Assembly (NCBI RefSeq): GCF_030867095.1
Contig: NC_081831.1
Coordinates: forward strand, 42,469,319 to 42,533,318
Reading direction: 5' to 3'
DNA length: 64,000 nt
Source: Alligator mississippiensis
Taxonomy: Eukaryota > Chordata > Crocodylia > Alligatoridae
A model generated the notes under the pieces. That model worked only from the letters and a program-made list of their open reading frames with translations. It made no database searches and was not told the DNA's origin. Position 1 is the stretch's first letter. Every line of letters starts with the position of its first letter. Made by a program: the position numbers and the translations under genes. Shown piece after piece: positions 32,801 through 44,700 of this stretch.

Positions 32801-35567
32801 AGAGAGGTGCCTGAAGGGCATGCAAGTGGTAGGGTGTGGCTAGCAGAGGGTGTACTCAGGGCGTCTCGCCCCATAGGAGCCAGTGGACTCCACTTACCAA
32901 ACTTGTCTGTTCACCTGCCTTGGAACATTGCTAGGATGCTCCCCAGCTATGTATGACACCTGCCTTGGAGAGTAGCATACCTTGACCTCCATGTTGCTGG
33001 CTTTGTGAGCAGGAGAAGCCCTGGGAGGAGGACTGGCTGAAGCTGCAGAATCTCATGACACCCCTCATGCTGAATTATTGCCAGTGCCAGCTGGAGCTGG
33101 GCGAGTACTATGAGGTCTTGGAGCACACTACTGAGATCCTTCAGAAAAGCCATGGTAAGGACACTAGAGCAGGCCTTTCCACCTGCCTCCCAGACTCTAA
33201 TCCCTTCAGTCCTGGCAAGAAGTGGCCTCTGTCCTGCTTCTAATCCCCAGGACCTAATTTTCTTTAACTGCTGCCTCAGATGCTACCTCCTACTCTGCCT
33301 CTTTTACTTAGGAAACTTAGCATCCTGTGTTGAGCTTCTCCTGCCCACAAATTGCACTGCCTATGTGAGGTTTGGCCATAGAATTTAGTTGCAGCTGAAA
33401 CTCCTCTTGATGAGGGCAGTGGCAGAGCTAGCAATATAAGCTAACCTACTGCAGAGCATCAGAGCTGTTCCCAGGCTGGGGAGGAGCTTGCACTCTGGCT
33501 GACAGATGGGGTAGGTCTCTCATCCACCAGTTTTCCCCTCTGAGAACTCTAGGTTGTAGCAAAAGGGAAACACTTTACACCAGGCATGATTTAGACTGTG
33601 GAACTCATCACCAGACAGAAGCTCAAAGCTTAGGAGGATTTTAGAAATTTGATATGGACTCTGAGAATATCTCATGCTTGGATATAAAGCCTTCATGGTC
33701 CAGTGCATGAATAAACCCCCCTGATTGAAAGGGGCTCCTAAGAAGCTTCCCCACTCAGCAGGCCATGCTATAATTGTCCATGCTGCAGTTTCATGCACTT
33801 TCCTGTGAAGTGGCTACTACTGGCCAAAGCTAGGATACTGGACCAGATGGAGCAGCTCCGGTTGATCTGCTTTTGCAGACTGGACTCCTTTTGGGTGTCA
33901 GGGGACAAGATGAGAGTAAAACTGTGGAGCAAGTGTGGGCTCCCATACCCTGCTGCTCTTGCTAGAGGAGTAAGCAGAGACTAAGTCTGCTCTTTCTTAT
34001 CCACTTGGAAGGCTCAGAAGGGCTGTTGGGCTCCAGTGGGAGACCTGTATAGCCATCTTCTGTGGGCAGAGCCGCTGGATATGGGGCAGAGCCTGGGACA
34101 GGTGAACAGGTTGAGAGCTCACCTCAGTTTTTCTCCACTCTAATAGGAAACGCAAAGGCCTATTTCAAGCGTGCAAAGGCCCACGCTGCTGTCTGGAATG
34201 AAAAAGAGGCACGAAACGACTTCTTGCAGGCGGCTCAGCTGGATCCATCAATGGCAGCAGCTGCGAAAAAAGAGATGAAGATCTTGGGGGAAAGGATGAG
34301 GAAAAAACATGTTGAAGATCGCAAGAGATACCAGGGGCTCTTTCAGCAGCCTCAGCCTGAGGGAGCAGCAACAGGGGAGGAGCAGCAGGCAGGAGGTGGC
34401 TATGCTACAGCTGGTAATGAGGAGGGAGGCGGAGGTTGGGAAAAGTCAGAGACAGGATTGGGAACAGAGTGCTTCAGAGCAGAGGGGAAAGAAGCTGACC
34501 AAGAGAATTCCAGGGAAGAGCTGAGGATAGAAGCAGCAAGACTTAAAGAGAATAGGCAGAGGGAAGGACCTGGTCAGGTGAGTTCTAGGGCAGAGATAAT
34601 GGAGGAAGAGGAGGAACATGGAGAGAACAGACAGAGGGAAGAACCACACCAGGGGAATTCTGGGACTGCAGAAGTCCCTGGCCAGACCAGACAAAGGAAA
34701 GAACCAGACCAAGGGAACTCTAAGGTCCCAGATGAAACCAAAGACAGGGAAAAACAGGAGCAGGAGAATTCTGTGCCAGAGGCAAGGATAGAAGAGGAAG
34801 GACATGGGGAGAGCTGGCAGAAGGAAGAAACAGAAAAGAGGAATACAGGGCTGGGAGACTCAGTGCCTGGGGAAGAGAACACCAAGATTCAAGAATTGGA
34901 GCAGGGCAAGTCAGGGGCAGGAAAGGTGGGACTTGGGGAGGGGAACTTAGAAGGAAAGAAGAAAGTCCAAGGCCACAGAAGCTTCAAAGCTGAGAGGGGA
35001 ACTGAAGAGGCAGAACTTGGGGAAAAAAGCACTCCAAAGAAACACCCAGACCTAGGCAGCAGTGGGGCAGGGGAGACAGGACATGGAGATGGGACTGCAG
35101 AAACTTGGATGGAAGAACCAGACCAGAGGAACTGTGGTGAAGAGAGTAGGACAAGAGAGGAGGAGCTCAAAGAAGAGAGCACAAGAGGGGAAGAACCAGG
35201 GCAAGGCAGTTCTGGGGCAGAGACAGGCCTTGAGGAAGGATCAGACCAAGGGAATTTTGGGGACAGTGGAAGTGTGGGAGATACAGGTGATGCAGAAGAA
35301 ACAAAGCAAGGGAGCTGCAGCAAAGGCAGAGCAGGGGAAGGCCAAAGGAAGTGTAGGACAGAGGGGAAGGCTGTGGAGCCAAGCCCTGGAAAAGGGGGCT
35401 GTGGTGAGGGGCCTGTGGCAGAAAGCCAAGAAGGGAGCCCAGAGTTGGATGGAGAATGGGAAGGGGGAGCTGAAGGGCACTGCTGCTCCAACACAGCAGA
35501 GCAGAGCTTAGAGGAGAGGACAGGGCAGGGGAGAAAGCATGGCAGGAAACTTCAAGAAGACTGCTGA
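29843..35567 (+). CDS. AIPL1-like: AIPL1-like FKBP/TPR co-chaperone with a long Glu/Gly/Gln-rich tail
   Basis: Paralog of AIPL1, the photoreceptor Hsp90 co-chaperone needed to fold PDE6. Exons: 29843-29938, 30853-31032, 31819-32007, 32251-32427, 33013-33154, 34147-35567. The first five are exactly the sizes I recall for human AIPL1 (96, 180, 189, 177, 142). They encode the FKBP-like domain (residues 1 to about 165: [64 protein letters not shown]) and TPR repeats (about 175-330: [60 protein letters not shown]). The total is 734 residues against 384 in human, because the last exon adds about 400 charged, low-complexity residues that are fully open. Human AIPL1 is on 17p13, so orthology is doubtful. 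No close 3' polyadenylation signal is seen; the first AATAAA on this strand is at about 38243. Confidence 0.9.
33155..34146. other. Last intron of the AIPL1-like gene
   Basis: No exon, RNA gene or recognisable mobile element is seen. The acceptor is tctaatag, and the open frame of the last exon happens to extend 85 bp back into it (from 34062). That part does not match AIPL1 and is taken to be intronic. Confidence 0.5.
34359..35564 (+). repeat. Degenerate protein repeats in the AIPL1-like tail (residues about 333-734)
   Basis: About eleven imperfect copies of a core close to E-E-P-D-Q-G-N-S-G recur every 22-40 residues. Examples are [50 protein letters not shown] and [10 protein letters not shown]. 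Between them lie Glu/Arg/Lys-rich spacers. The sense strand is strongly purine-rich (one 60-base line, 35161-35220, counts about three quarters A+G by eye). The extreme C-terminus turns basic (GQGRKHGRK). The frame stays open throughout, whereas antisense frames here are shadows of the composition. Confidence 0.8.
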
Positions 35568-37547
35568 GAAATATCAGACACTTCCTGGCCAACAAACTGG
35601 AATGAGGCCAGCACTGAAGGTGCATGCTGCTCGTCAAGTGGGGGAAGATGGGTGGGTGAAGCCTCCCTCACCCTATGCTGGACAGTGAGCAGGGGATGGG
35701 TATACCAGGATGGGCTGCACCATTTGGAGCTCCTCTGTCCTGAAAGAGCCTCTGGCCCCCTAAGGCTGAGCTTCCTGAAAGATGACTGAGCTCTTTGGTG
35801 CCTGCCAGGTCTGTGGTGTACATGGTGCTTCCCTTCCTGTCAGGGCTTCACTGCCTGATGAGATCTGAAGAATCACCACAGCCAGGGTGGCAGGAGCCAG
35901 TGCTATCGATGTCATCCCCTTCTCTCTACCTTCAGAGTATGACAGATGCCTCCTGTTCCCCAGTCTCTGTGCTCACGGCCTGAGCCAGGCCCCCTTGCCC
36001 CATGCTGAGTCGTCAGTGCTGGCTTCTCTGAAAGTCTTCCTCATGTCTCTGCTGTTGAGTTTGTTCCCTGAGAAATTAAGTGCTTTTCTGGCAAGGCTCT
36101 GGCTGAACTCTTTCCTGGATGTTGCCAGCATCTTTGAGGCAGCAGTCACATATGTTCACAGGCTGGTCCTGCAGGCCGAGTGCTTGTGTCAGCAGGAAAG
36201 CTTTGCTGTCCATGCACAACTCCCAAGCAGGGTCCTCCTGTACATGGTGGTCCTGCATCTTTGCCCAGTATTCAGGCAATCCCAATCCTGTGGGATGTGC
36301 AGGCTGAAGTCCAAGGGCAGAAACAGTTACTTTGCTCTATGAACCTTTCCCTTCCCCATTGACTTAGACTGCACTTTGCTCCTTGTTGATAGTGGGGAGA
36401 GGAGGTTTCAGGCACTCCAGAGGCCCAAGTGGATTCTCACCGGAGGCAATGGGTGGGCTGTCCAGATGGAAGAAACTGAATAGGGCCCTGAAAAAAAAAT
36501 TATTTGCTCTCGACTGCAGAGACCTGGCTTCAGTCTATAAACAAGGGAAGCAGGGTAAATCTGAGTGTTAAGGCTCCTAGACTCTGTCTCTGATTTTAGG
36601 GCCAGTCCTTGGCTTTAGTGTCTCAGTTTCCCCACTAGCATTTTTTAGACCTGGCCAAAGAACATCTGCAAAGCACTTTGTGCTTCCAGATGAACAAGCC
36701 TAGTGCTGTTAGAGTGAAGGAAGGGCAGTGGTAACTGGGGACGCACCTGCTAGCTGAAAACAACCCTGGTAGAGCAAGTCACACCGGAAGAGTAACAGGG
36801 TGAGGAGTGTGGACATCTCTTTAGGCATCTAGTGGCCCCTGTTTGTTTGCCCATTTATGCTGCAACTGCACGGAAGAAAAGCTTTGCAAACAGGAGCATG
36901 TAACTTAAGACTACAAAGGCCAGGTGACACTTTGTAAACTGAGCAGCGACAGGAAGAAGAGAACAAATACCAGTCTGATCTGAGCAGAGGAGGGATCTGG
37001 GAAGTGGCACCTCCTTCCTGCACTATGGTTCCCCTAGTGTGCTTGAAGCCTCCTGCCTGCTTGCTGATAATGACAGACCGGTCACCGGACCAGCAGTGCT
37101 TGGGAAGGGGCTGGAGCATGCTGTGGGCTCACACTGTGACAGAACTGCTAAAGAGGGCCTTGCTGCAGAACCTTTAGTCCTGGTGATAGTGTAAGAACAG
37201 AAGCAGCAGCCTGCTCCATTTCCAAATGCACCCTGGAATCTGCAAATGCTGACCTGGGGGGTGGGGATGCATGTTATCTGAGCAAATCTGATCTAGAGCA
37301 GGTTTGCAGACACCACCATGGGGAACCACAGCACAGGGTGGCCAGGCACATGCCAGGAAGGGGAGTCAGGGATAGACAGTTCCACAGAGATGTGCCCACA
37401 GGGGAGGGTCCTTCAGTATCTGCCACTTGGCAGAAGGAATCTCTGAGACAACCAGGGAAGCCCACAGCAACCCTCCTCAAGAGGGAAGGGGAACCCCAGA
37501 GAAATAAGAGGCCGAAGTACCAGCCAGAATATCAATAGAAATACAAA
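35568..37547. other. Interval between the AIPL1-like stop and the presumed DRP2 3' end
   Basis: Holds the 3' UTR of the AIPL1-like gene, of unknown length. No canonical AATAAA on the + strand is seen before 38243, so the transcript may run into the region transcribed from the opposite strand by DRP2. No conserved coding segment or clear mobile element is visible. Confidence 0.4.
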
Positions 37548-37553
37548 TTTATT
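37548..37553 (-). terminator. Candidate DRP2 polyadenylation signal (AATAAA on minus strand)
   Basis: Reads tttatt on the + strand. It lies about 4.2 kb past the candidate DRP2 stop; the human DRP2 transcript is also much longer than its coding sequence. The assignment is an inference from spacing and strand only. Confidence 0.35.
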
Positions 37554-39159
37554 CTCTTTCCAGAGCAGAAATGGAGAAGCCAGTGAGGACAGAACCAAAC
37601 AAATGGTAACTCTAGTGTTAGCCACTTTGTTCCCCTCCCAGCTCCATCCCAGTGCAATAACAGAAATCCTGACTTTGCTCATGCACAGCACAACTCTGCA
37701 TGTGCTGGAGTGTCCCAGAGGAAGGCATAGCCAGTCTAGGTCAACCCTTTACGCAGGCACAGGGCTTGCGGAGGGACAGAGATCTCTGATCCTCTACTGC
37801 TGCCCTTCCAGTAGAGGATGAGAGAAAGACTCTGAGGGGCAGAAGGAGGAAGCTCCAGATGGGCAGAAAATTGGAGTCTATCAACTTTAAACAGTGACTT
37901 TATAGTGAGTCCCCTGCTGTTACCTTTATCCAGCAGGAAGTCTGCATCAGGGCCTAGACTCGCACTCACAGCAAGGAGAAAACGTTTGAAAGTGGGGAAC
38001 CAAATACGGGTTTGGCAGAAGGGAATTAAGAGTCCCTGGATGACACAGGGCAGGTTTGAGGGGGCGGAATGCCCTGAGTGGGATGGATAGACGGCAGAGT
38101 GCAGGGAGTGCCTGGGGCCAAAGCAGCAAGTACCAGGTGGCAGTGCTTTAGTAAAGCCACAGGAAGCACTGCTGGGCAGAGCATGCCAGCCCCTCACACC
38201 AGTTTTACTTCACTGTCTAGGCACCAACTTGCTCAGTGGAACAATAAAGAAACTCACTGTGGAGCTCAGCTCCTGCACATGCTAGTGCTGTCTTACTTCG
38301 AGCTCTTGCTCACATCCTGAGGAGGGAGGTCACAGCGGAAGCTGCTAACCCATTTTTGGAGGTATTTTTGCCCTTTTTCCTTCTGCAGCTCCACACCAGG
38401 GCCACCTCCAGCCAGCATCTCATTCAGATCTGCCTTTCTCCTCTCAGAACAACAAATAGGCCTGTTAGCACTTTCCAACAGACAGAAACATCTCCCAGCC
38501 CAGCCAGCTCCCCACAACGGGGTGATTCCAATTCAGCAGGCCACTCAGCCTGGACCTCCACAGCTTAGAGAGCCAAAGGACCCTGTGGGGATCCTCATGC
38601 CCTGGTCTGCTTTCAGTGCTCTAGGGCTCTGAGATTTGTGCTCTCCCAGCAGACAGAACACAGGGGAGCAGCCCTGGTTCTGCACTTGCTTCTCTTGCCT
38701 AGTGCCTGAGCCAGGCGAAGGAGGCAACATGGAAAATGTCCTCCTCCATCCCTGTCTAGATGAAGCACAGCCTGTTTCTTCTGCAGGCACTGGTTGACTA
38801 GAGCTTTGTAAGGGCACAATGCAGCTCCCCCTCAGTAAGCAGCAACCACTCGGTTCAGGGCTCCCAGGAGATAGAGACCAATCAGCAGGGTGTGAGCATA
38901 TCTCAGGCCTCTGGAAGTGCAGAGCTCAGAGGAGCATTCTTCACAGCCTGCAGCAGTATCTCCCCTGCCCAAGCTTTCTGCAGTGGTTCCCAAGCAACCA
39001 CCAGGTTGTCTCTGAAGCAAACTGTGGTCCTTGGCTACATGGAGGCATCCCCAGGCAGGAAGTGCTCTTGGGCTGCTGCTCAAAATGTTTTTGGCGGGGA
39101 ACACGTCTGCACAGCCCTTCACAAATGCACCATGTGTTAGGAGTGACAAAAAAGCCTTT

Positions 39160-40100
39160 AACTCCCTGCAACAGCCATGTTAGCACACCACACAACCCTC
39201 TGAAGCTGGCCTAGTACAAGACAGTCCAGCACATTTTGCCACTCAATACACAGCAATAAGCTAAATATAAACATGCTACAGCAAGGCCAATACCAGAATC
39301 CACCCCCCCTCTAATACAAAACGTGCTACAGCAATCCTAACAACCTACAGTTCTTCCAGGGAGCAACATAGAAGAGCAAGCCACGGTGCTACTAATGGAG
39401 ACCAAAAATCCACAAGACTGTCAGTGCACAATATCAGCACAAGTCACTGCAACTCCACTGCACTACAAAAAGCCATATACCACATAATCCACAACACATG
39501 GCACCAAACAATACCCACAGCATTACACCTCTACTACACAACACATCAAACTTAAGTGAACAAAGACCTTCCTACACACAGCACACTACTTCAAAGTGAA
39601 CATAACAGTGCCTTCGATGCACCACAGTAAAGGAAGTCTACTAGTCTGCACCATACTTTGGCAATCCTAATGTCATCTACAGCACCTTTGCTACACAAGG
39701 TCAAACACCAGCAAAAGCCAGAACTTTTCCAAACACAAGTCCAAGAGTCATGCAAGGTCTCCATGATCTACACCATTTTGGCCATGGAATTCTGTTAGAA
39801 ATGCCTTGTGACATAACTTTTTGGAGAAACAGCAGCCCTAACACAGCCTACATACAACATTCTACCCTGGTCTTCACAAACCTTTTCATCTGGCTAAAAC
39901 AATTCAATCTTATTGCTTCACAGCCTACAACCTCCATTAGAGCAATAAAGAGAGAACATTTCACTCCTTTCCCAACTTGTTCCCACTGCAGAATACTTCT
40001 CAGCACCTGAACTCCACAGCCTTCTCAGACATAACACTTTTCCCTACACAAACAGCTTGCAGAACCTTCTAGATCCAAGAGCTTCCAAGGTATCCTTCTT
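39160..40100 (-). other. A/C-rich (minus strand U/G-rich) block in the presumed DRP2 3' UTR
   Basis: Close to 1 kb with marked strand asymmetry. Two 60-base lines counted by eye (39421 and 39481) are about 70 and 80 percent A+C on the + strand. It is not an exact microsatellite but recurs in words like acaca, cacaac and tacagcaa. If DRP2 is transcribed through it, the RNA would be U/G-rich, the class of sequence bound by CELF-type GU-rich-element proteins. Confidence 0.6.
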
Positions 40101-40960
40101 GGATAACTTGCTGCTACACTACAAGACACCAGGGAATCTTGCATGCTTGCAAAACTTTTGCACTCCACCCTGGTACCAAATACTTCCCTCACTTAAGAAA
40201 GAGATCCCTGGATTATAGCAAATGATCTATGGTTCCAAAGTCCAGTGACAGGAGGCAAGATTTTAGAAGTACGGTGGAGGTCATCAGAGTTCAGTTCCAT
40301 CTCCGTTCTCTAAGATAACATCAAAATACACCTCACTATATAAGGGATGACCCAATGCCATGATGACCACAAGGGTTCAATGGCACTTATAGTCCTCCCA
40401 TCTCTCTTTTAACCCCTGGCGGAAAAGGAGCTGTCAGTTGTAGACTCTTACCTATCAGCCAGAGAAGCAGAGGAGTCCTTGCTAGATACAGTGGATGTGG
40501 AACTGCTAACAGCCACAACAATACTAGAGGGCCAGAAATTTCAAATGCCAACAGGGAGATAAACACAAGGAACCTGCTGTCACATCCCTCAGCCTGCTGG
40601 AAGTCCTCTGATGGAAGCAGGGCTGCCTGTTCCACTTAGCCTAATCTCCCTCATGGAAGGGATAGGGGGAAGTTGTAGAATAGGCCTGCGTGTTACAATA
40701 AGCAAACACAGCTCACAGAAGCAAGTCCTGGATCAACAGACCAGTGCCACTAGTCTGGTGCCACAAGAGTTTCTGCTCCAGAGGCAGCACAACCTGGGCA
40801 TCTTGACAGGGAGCTGGGAGAGTATGAGATAGCGCACAAGGTGCCTGTCCCCACAGAAGCAAATGTTGGTCCAGACCAAAACAGCAAGGCGCAAATTAAC
40901 ACTTCACAAGGTATTAGAATTTAATGTGTGAGTGAGTCCACGATAGTATTTGAGTACAGA

Positions 40961-40989
40961 ATATATATATATAAAATATATATATATAT
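40961..40989. repeat. AT dinucleotide microsatellite
   Basis: Interrupted run of AT repeats (two blocks of about 12 bp around taaaa). Confidence 0.85.
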
Positions 40990-41751
40990 GCAAATTAAAT
41001 GATAAGGTGCTCTGTTATAAAGCTTCTCTTGAGATAAGGCTACTTAGCTGGGCTGAAGCTGTAATATTGACTCCTCCCACCCACCCCCCTGTTCTCCCCA
41101 GTGCTGTTCCTATTGGGGTGGTACCTCTGAAAGTAGTGGGAGACACTGGGGTACCAGGCCATTGGAGAGAGCTCAGTTCCTGAGACTGGCAGCCTTGCAT
41201 GGTTAAAAACTGAGTTTTAAAAAAAGATCCTTTGTGGTCAATGAGTGTTCAGTGGCTGTGGGAGTGTCTGGAGACTGGTACCCCACTGGAACTGGAAGCA
41301 GACCCACTTAGCTGAAGAAGGTGAGGCAGGGCTGGGCTTTGCCATCTGCTACAGGCATCATCCTTTCCTGACTCACAAGCAGGGTGAGAGTTTGTGACCA
41401 GTAAACAGAAGGAGCCTATACACCATGCTCAACACCATCTTAGCGTTGCATTCAGTCCCTGCTTTTCTCTGCCTCCTTTAGAGAGTTCCTTAAATCCAGC
41501 CCCCAGAGCATTAGGTCAGGGCTGGCTGACCCTCAGGACAGCTCCAAAGAGCCTGCAGTCACATTCCCATGTGGTCAATGAGTATTCCCCTGAGATCTTC
41601 TGAAGTTGGTGAGCATCATGGATGACCTTCCAGTGGGGTGCCCTAAGGAGGGTCCAAGTGAAGCCTGCCACAGGGGAGCACAATGGCATGAGTAGGGAGA
41701 GGAGAGCAGCCAAGCAGCTGGTTAGACAAAGCCTCTTACTCGTGGGAGATG

Positions 41752-44700
41752 TTAGATAAGGGAGGTCATACCTGAAAGAAAAACCAACAGGTCATGTAAG
41801 ATGAAACTGGGGAGTGACCTGGTTAGTGCTAGAATGCTAATGACCTATGCAGAAGGTACAGGTCAGGGTCAGGAGAGCCTTGAAGGAAGCATTTCTCATT
41901 ACCACAGTGTAGTGTTCTTAACCTGAATGAGTTCCCTGCTCCACCGTCAGCACAATGTATTTTGTGGTGGGACATGGAAGGAGGCTCACCTGAGGAAATG
42001 CAGACCCCGAACAAGCACATATATAAGAGGAAGAGCCATGTGTACTCAAAGGATTACCCGATACATTGCTGCAGCAGCAGCCTAGGATTAGATGTGTTAA
42101 GTGCCAACCCCTAGCAGAGGGCAAAGCAGGTGCTGTGAGAAGAGTGTAGGCCATTCAGATTAGCACTAGCTATCAAATATTCTCAGTGGAGCACAGGCTG
42201 TGGGAGCCTCTAAGACAGGGGTTCCCAAACTGTGGTATGCGTACCCCTGGGGGTATGCAAGACATCTCTGGGGGTACACAAGAGAAACTGTATAATGATG
42301 GATTTAATTTTCATTATAATTGGCATTTAAGGGGTTAAAACATAAAATGTATCCTGGTAGGGGTATGCGGGCAGCTAGTAAATCTGGAAAAGGCTATGCA
42401 AAAAGAAAAAAAAGTTTGGGAACCTCTGCTCTAGGAGACCTAGAGGAATTTTGTCAGCTAGGCCAAACCATCTGACCTAAGCCCACTCAGGAAGCAGAAG
42501 CACTGTGCTCTGGGCTGGGATGGATAAAGGAGCTGATAAGGGAGACTAAGACACTGGGAACCTGATGGGGTCATGCATGTTCATCTTCAAGAGACATGTA
42601 AACCCAGCAGAGCACCAGTCTGTTTAGCATAGAAGGCTCCCTTGTCTGGCTGGATTCACCTAGGAGAGATCTGAACCAGCTGCAGTTCTCAGCAGTTGTG
42701 GATCTCTTCCACAATCAGGGAGTATTCCCCCCCTGAGATCTATGGCACAGCAAGGAGTCTAAGCAGCACTTTGGCAGTCTGGCAGCAGTGTATGGCTGCA
42801 GGATTGGCTGGATTAGGGTTAGGGCTTCACATAAGCCAAGCAAGATACTGAACGATGACACTCATTTTAGCAAGGAATATGAAGCCAGCGAAGGGGATTT
42901 CAGTCGACTACCTCGAGAATTGGGGAAAGCATTTCTTAGTTTCTCCATGATGTCCTCCAAACACACACTGACATCCTGTGTCTTGGGCTCTACCTCATCT
43001 GGGAGAAGGGAAGAGAAGGGAGAGCTGTAGTTAGCAGTGCTGTCCAGAGATCACGACCCATACTGACACCAGCCAAGGTGACACATCTACAGTGCATGAC
43101 AGTGCAATCAAGAGACTGATGCCCTATTCATTTGATGAACTAGGCAGCGCAGGGTCAGTTGTAAAGCCACTGGTTGTAGAGCCCTAGAAAATGCAGCTGT
43201 CTGATAGCAGAGTAGCATAGGTCTGACTACTGTAGCTCCTCATTACAGAGAATAGTCACAGGCCTCTCCACCAGCAAAACAGCTCAGTCCCATGGACAAG
43301 CAACCAATGTGTTCCATCAGACTGACCTAAGAGGAGGCCCAGACAGATAGCTGGGGGCTGTTACTTGGCACAAAAGGAGCTCAGCCCAGCTCCAGGCCCT
43401 CACCTGCAGCCTCAGTGTCAGGGGTGTTGTGCTCCTTGTCCTTGGGCTGACTGCTCTCTGACTGGTGGGGAGAGGAAGCCAAAGAGGAGGCCGCAGAGCC
43501 ATTGCCATCTGACTCTGCTGGTGGCTGGAAAGAGAAAAGAAACTTTAGAAAAACCACCTCCTGGTCACATTCCTTCTTCCCTGGAACCTTCTGTTTCTAC
43601 ATTTGCAGCACCTGTCCTCATGTCAGGCTCCCCTCACTCCTGAAGACAACTACTTCTTTTCCTAACCCCTGATCATGCCAAAGATGCTGATCTGAGACCT
43701 TCTCTGCATCCTCCCCAGGAAGGTACCTGCAGTAGCAGCTCCCTCAGGCGGTGCAGCTGGGACTCCAGCTGCTTGTTGTGATCCTCCAGGATCTGCATTC
43801 TGGTCTCCAAACGGCTCTTGTGCTGCCGAAGGATCCTTGCCTCAGCCAGGAGCTCGTCACTGTGTGGATCTTGGACTGATTCAGGAGATCCCTCTGCCAG
43901 GGTTGGAGACTCTGCTGCTTCTTCGTGCTGCCATTTCAAACGCCTCAGCTCTCCTTGAAGGATCCTGGGAAGAGAAAGTCAAGATCATCCACCTGCTCCA
44001 GAAATAAAGCTGGAATCACCAAGTGGGCCCCCAGAAACACCTGTGTGCCTGGGCTTGGCAACCCACTGAAGAGCAGACATCCAGCCACAGGAGCCTTAGA
44101 TGATCAGGTGCAGTTGAGGGCTTTGGTCTTTCCAAGTTCTCTGCCTTGCCCTGGTTCTACCCCAGTTTCAAGCAGTTTCCAGAAGGTGCACAAACACTTC
44201 AATAATGAACTAAAGCCTGAGGGAGAAGGAGGCTTCATCTTGGGGAAACAGTCTCTCTGTGAAGCCAGTTCTGTCTACAGCAGAGGGTTCATTGCCATGT
44301 GGCCAACAGTAGTACTACCACAGCTCAAGAGAAGAAGCAGGCACGACAACAAATCAGAGACACTAAAAAAGGCCTGCAATGGTAAGCTCAGCTAGGGCCA
44401 TGCCCAGGGTAGGCACAAGTGTTCTGTTGGAAACCTTTTCCGGTTTGGATGTGAGTTTGGGGCTCGGGCAATGGGGTGCTGGACTTGGCTCCCCACCACT
44501 GGCCCCAGCCCTGGCCCCGCACTCCAGGCACCCTGGCCCATCCACCCCATAGGGCATGTGGCCGGGAGCATAGGATGGAGCTGCAGGAGGACAAGAAGAT
44601 GCATCCAGGAGTGGGATGGGCAAGTGGGGCTGGGATCACAATGCAGTGACAATGAGGGCCCAGGGCAAAGCCATGATCCACTGCCCACATGTTCTTGCAA

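Noticed and set aside
34062-34146. Upstream extension of the AIPL1-like last-exon reading frame to an ATG at 34062
   Set aside because: The 28 residues do not match AIPL1, an acceptor (taatag) lies at 34146, and the phase joins perfectly to exon 5.
34889-35494. 201-residue open frame on the minus strand opposite the AIPL1-like tail
   Set aside because: It is the Ser/Pro/Leu-rich mirror of a purine-rich coding exon; the + frame continues directly from conserved TPR sequence, while the antisense frame has no domain.
40521-40586. Minus-strand text reading DVTAGSLCLS, reminiscent of the human DRP2 ending DVTANTLLAS
   Set aside because: No acceptor gives the needed phase after 42912 without an immediate stop, and the similarity is only a few residues.
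42813-42825. Telomere-like ttagggttaggg
   Set aside because: Two units only; expected by chance and not an interstitial telomeric array.
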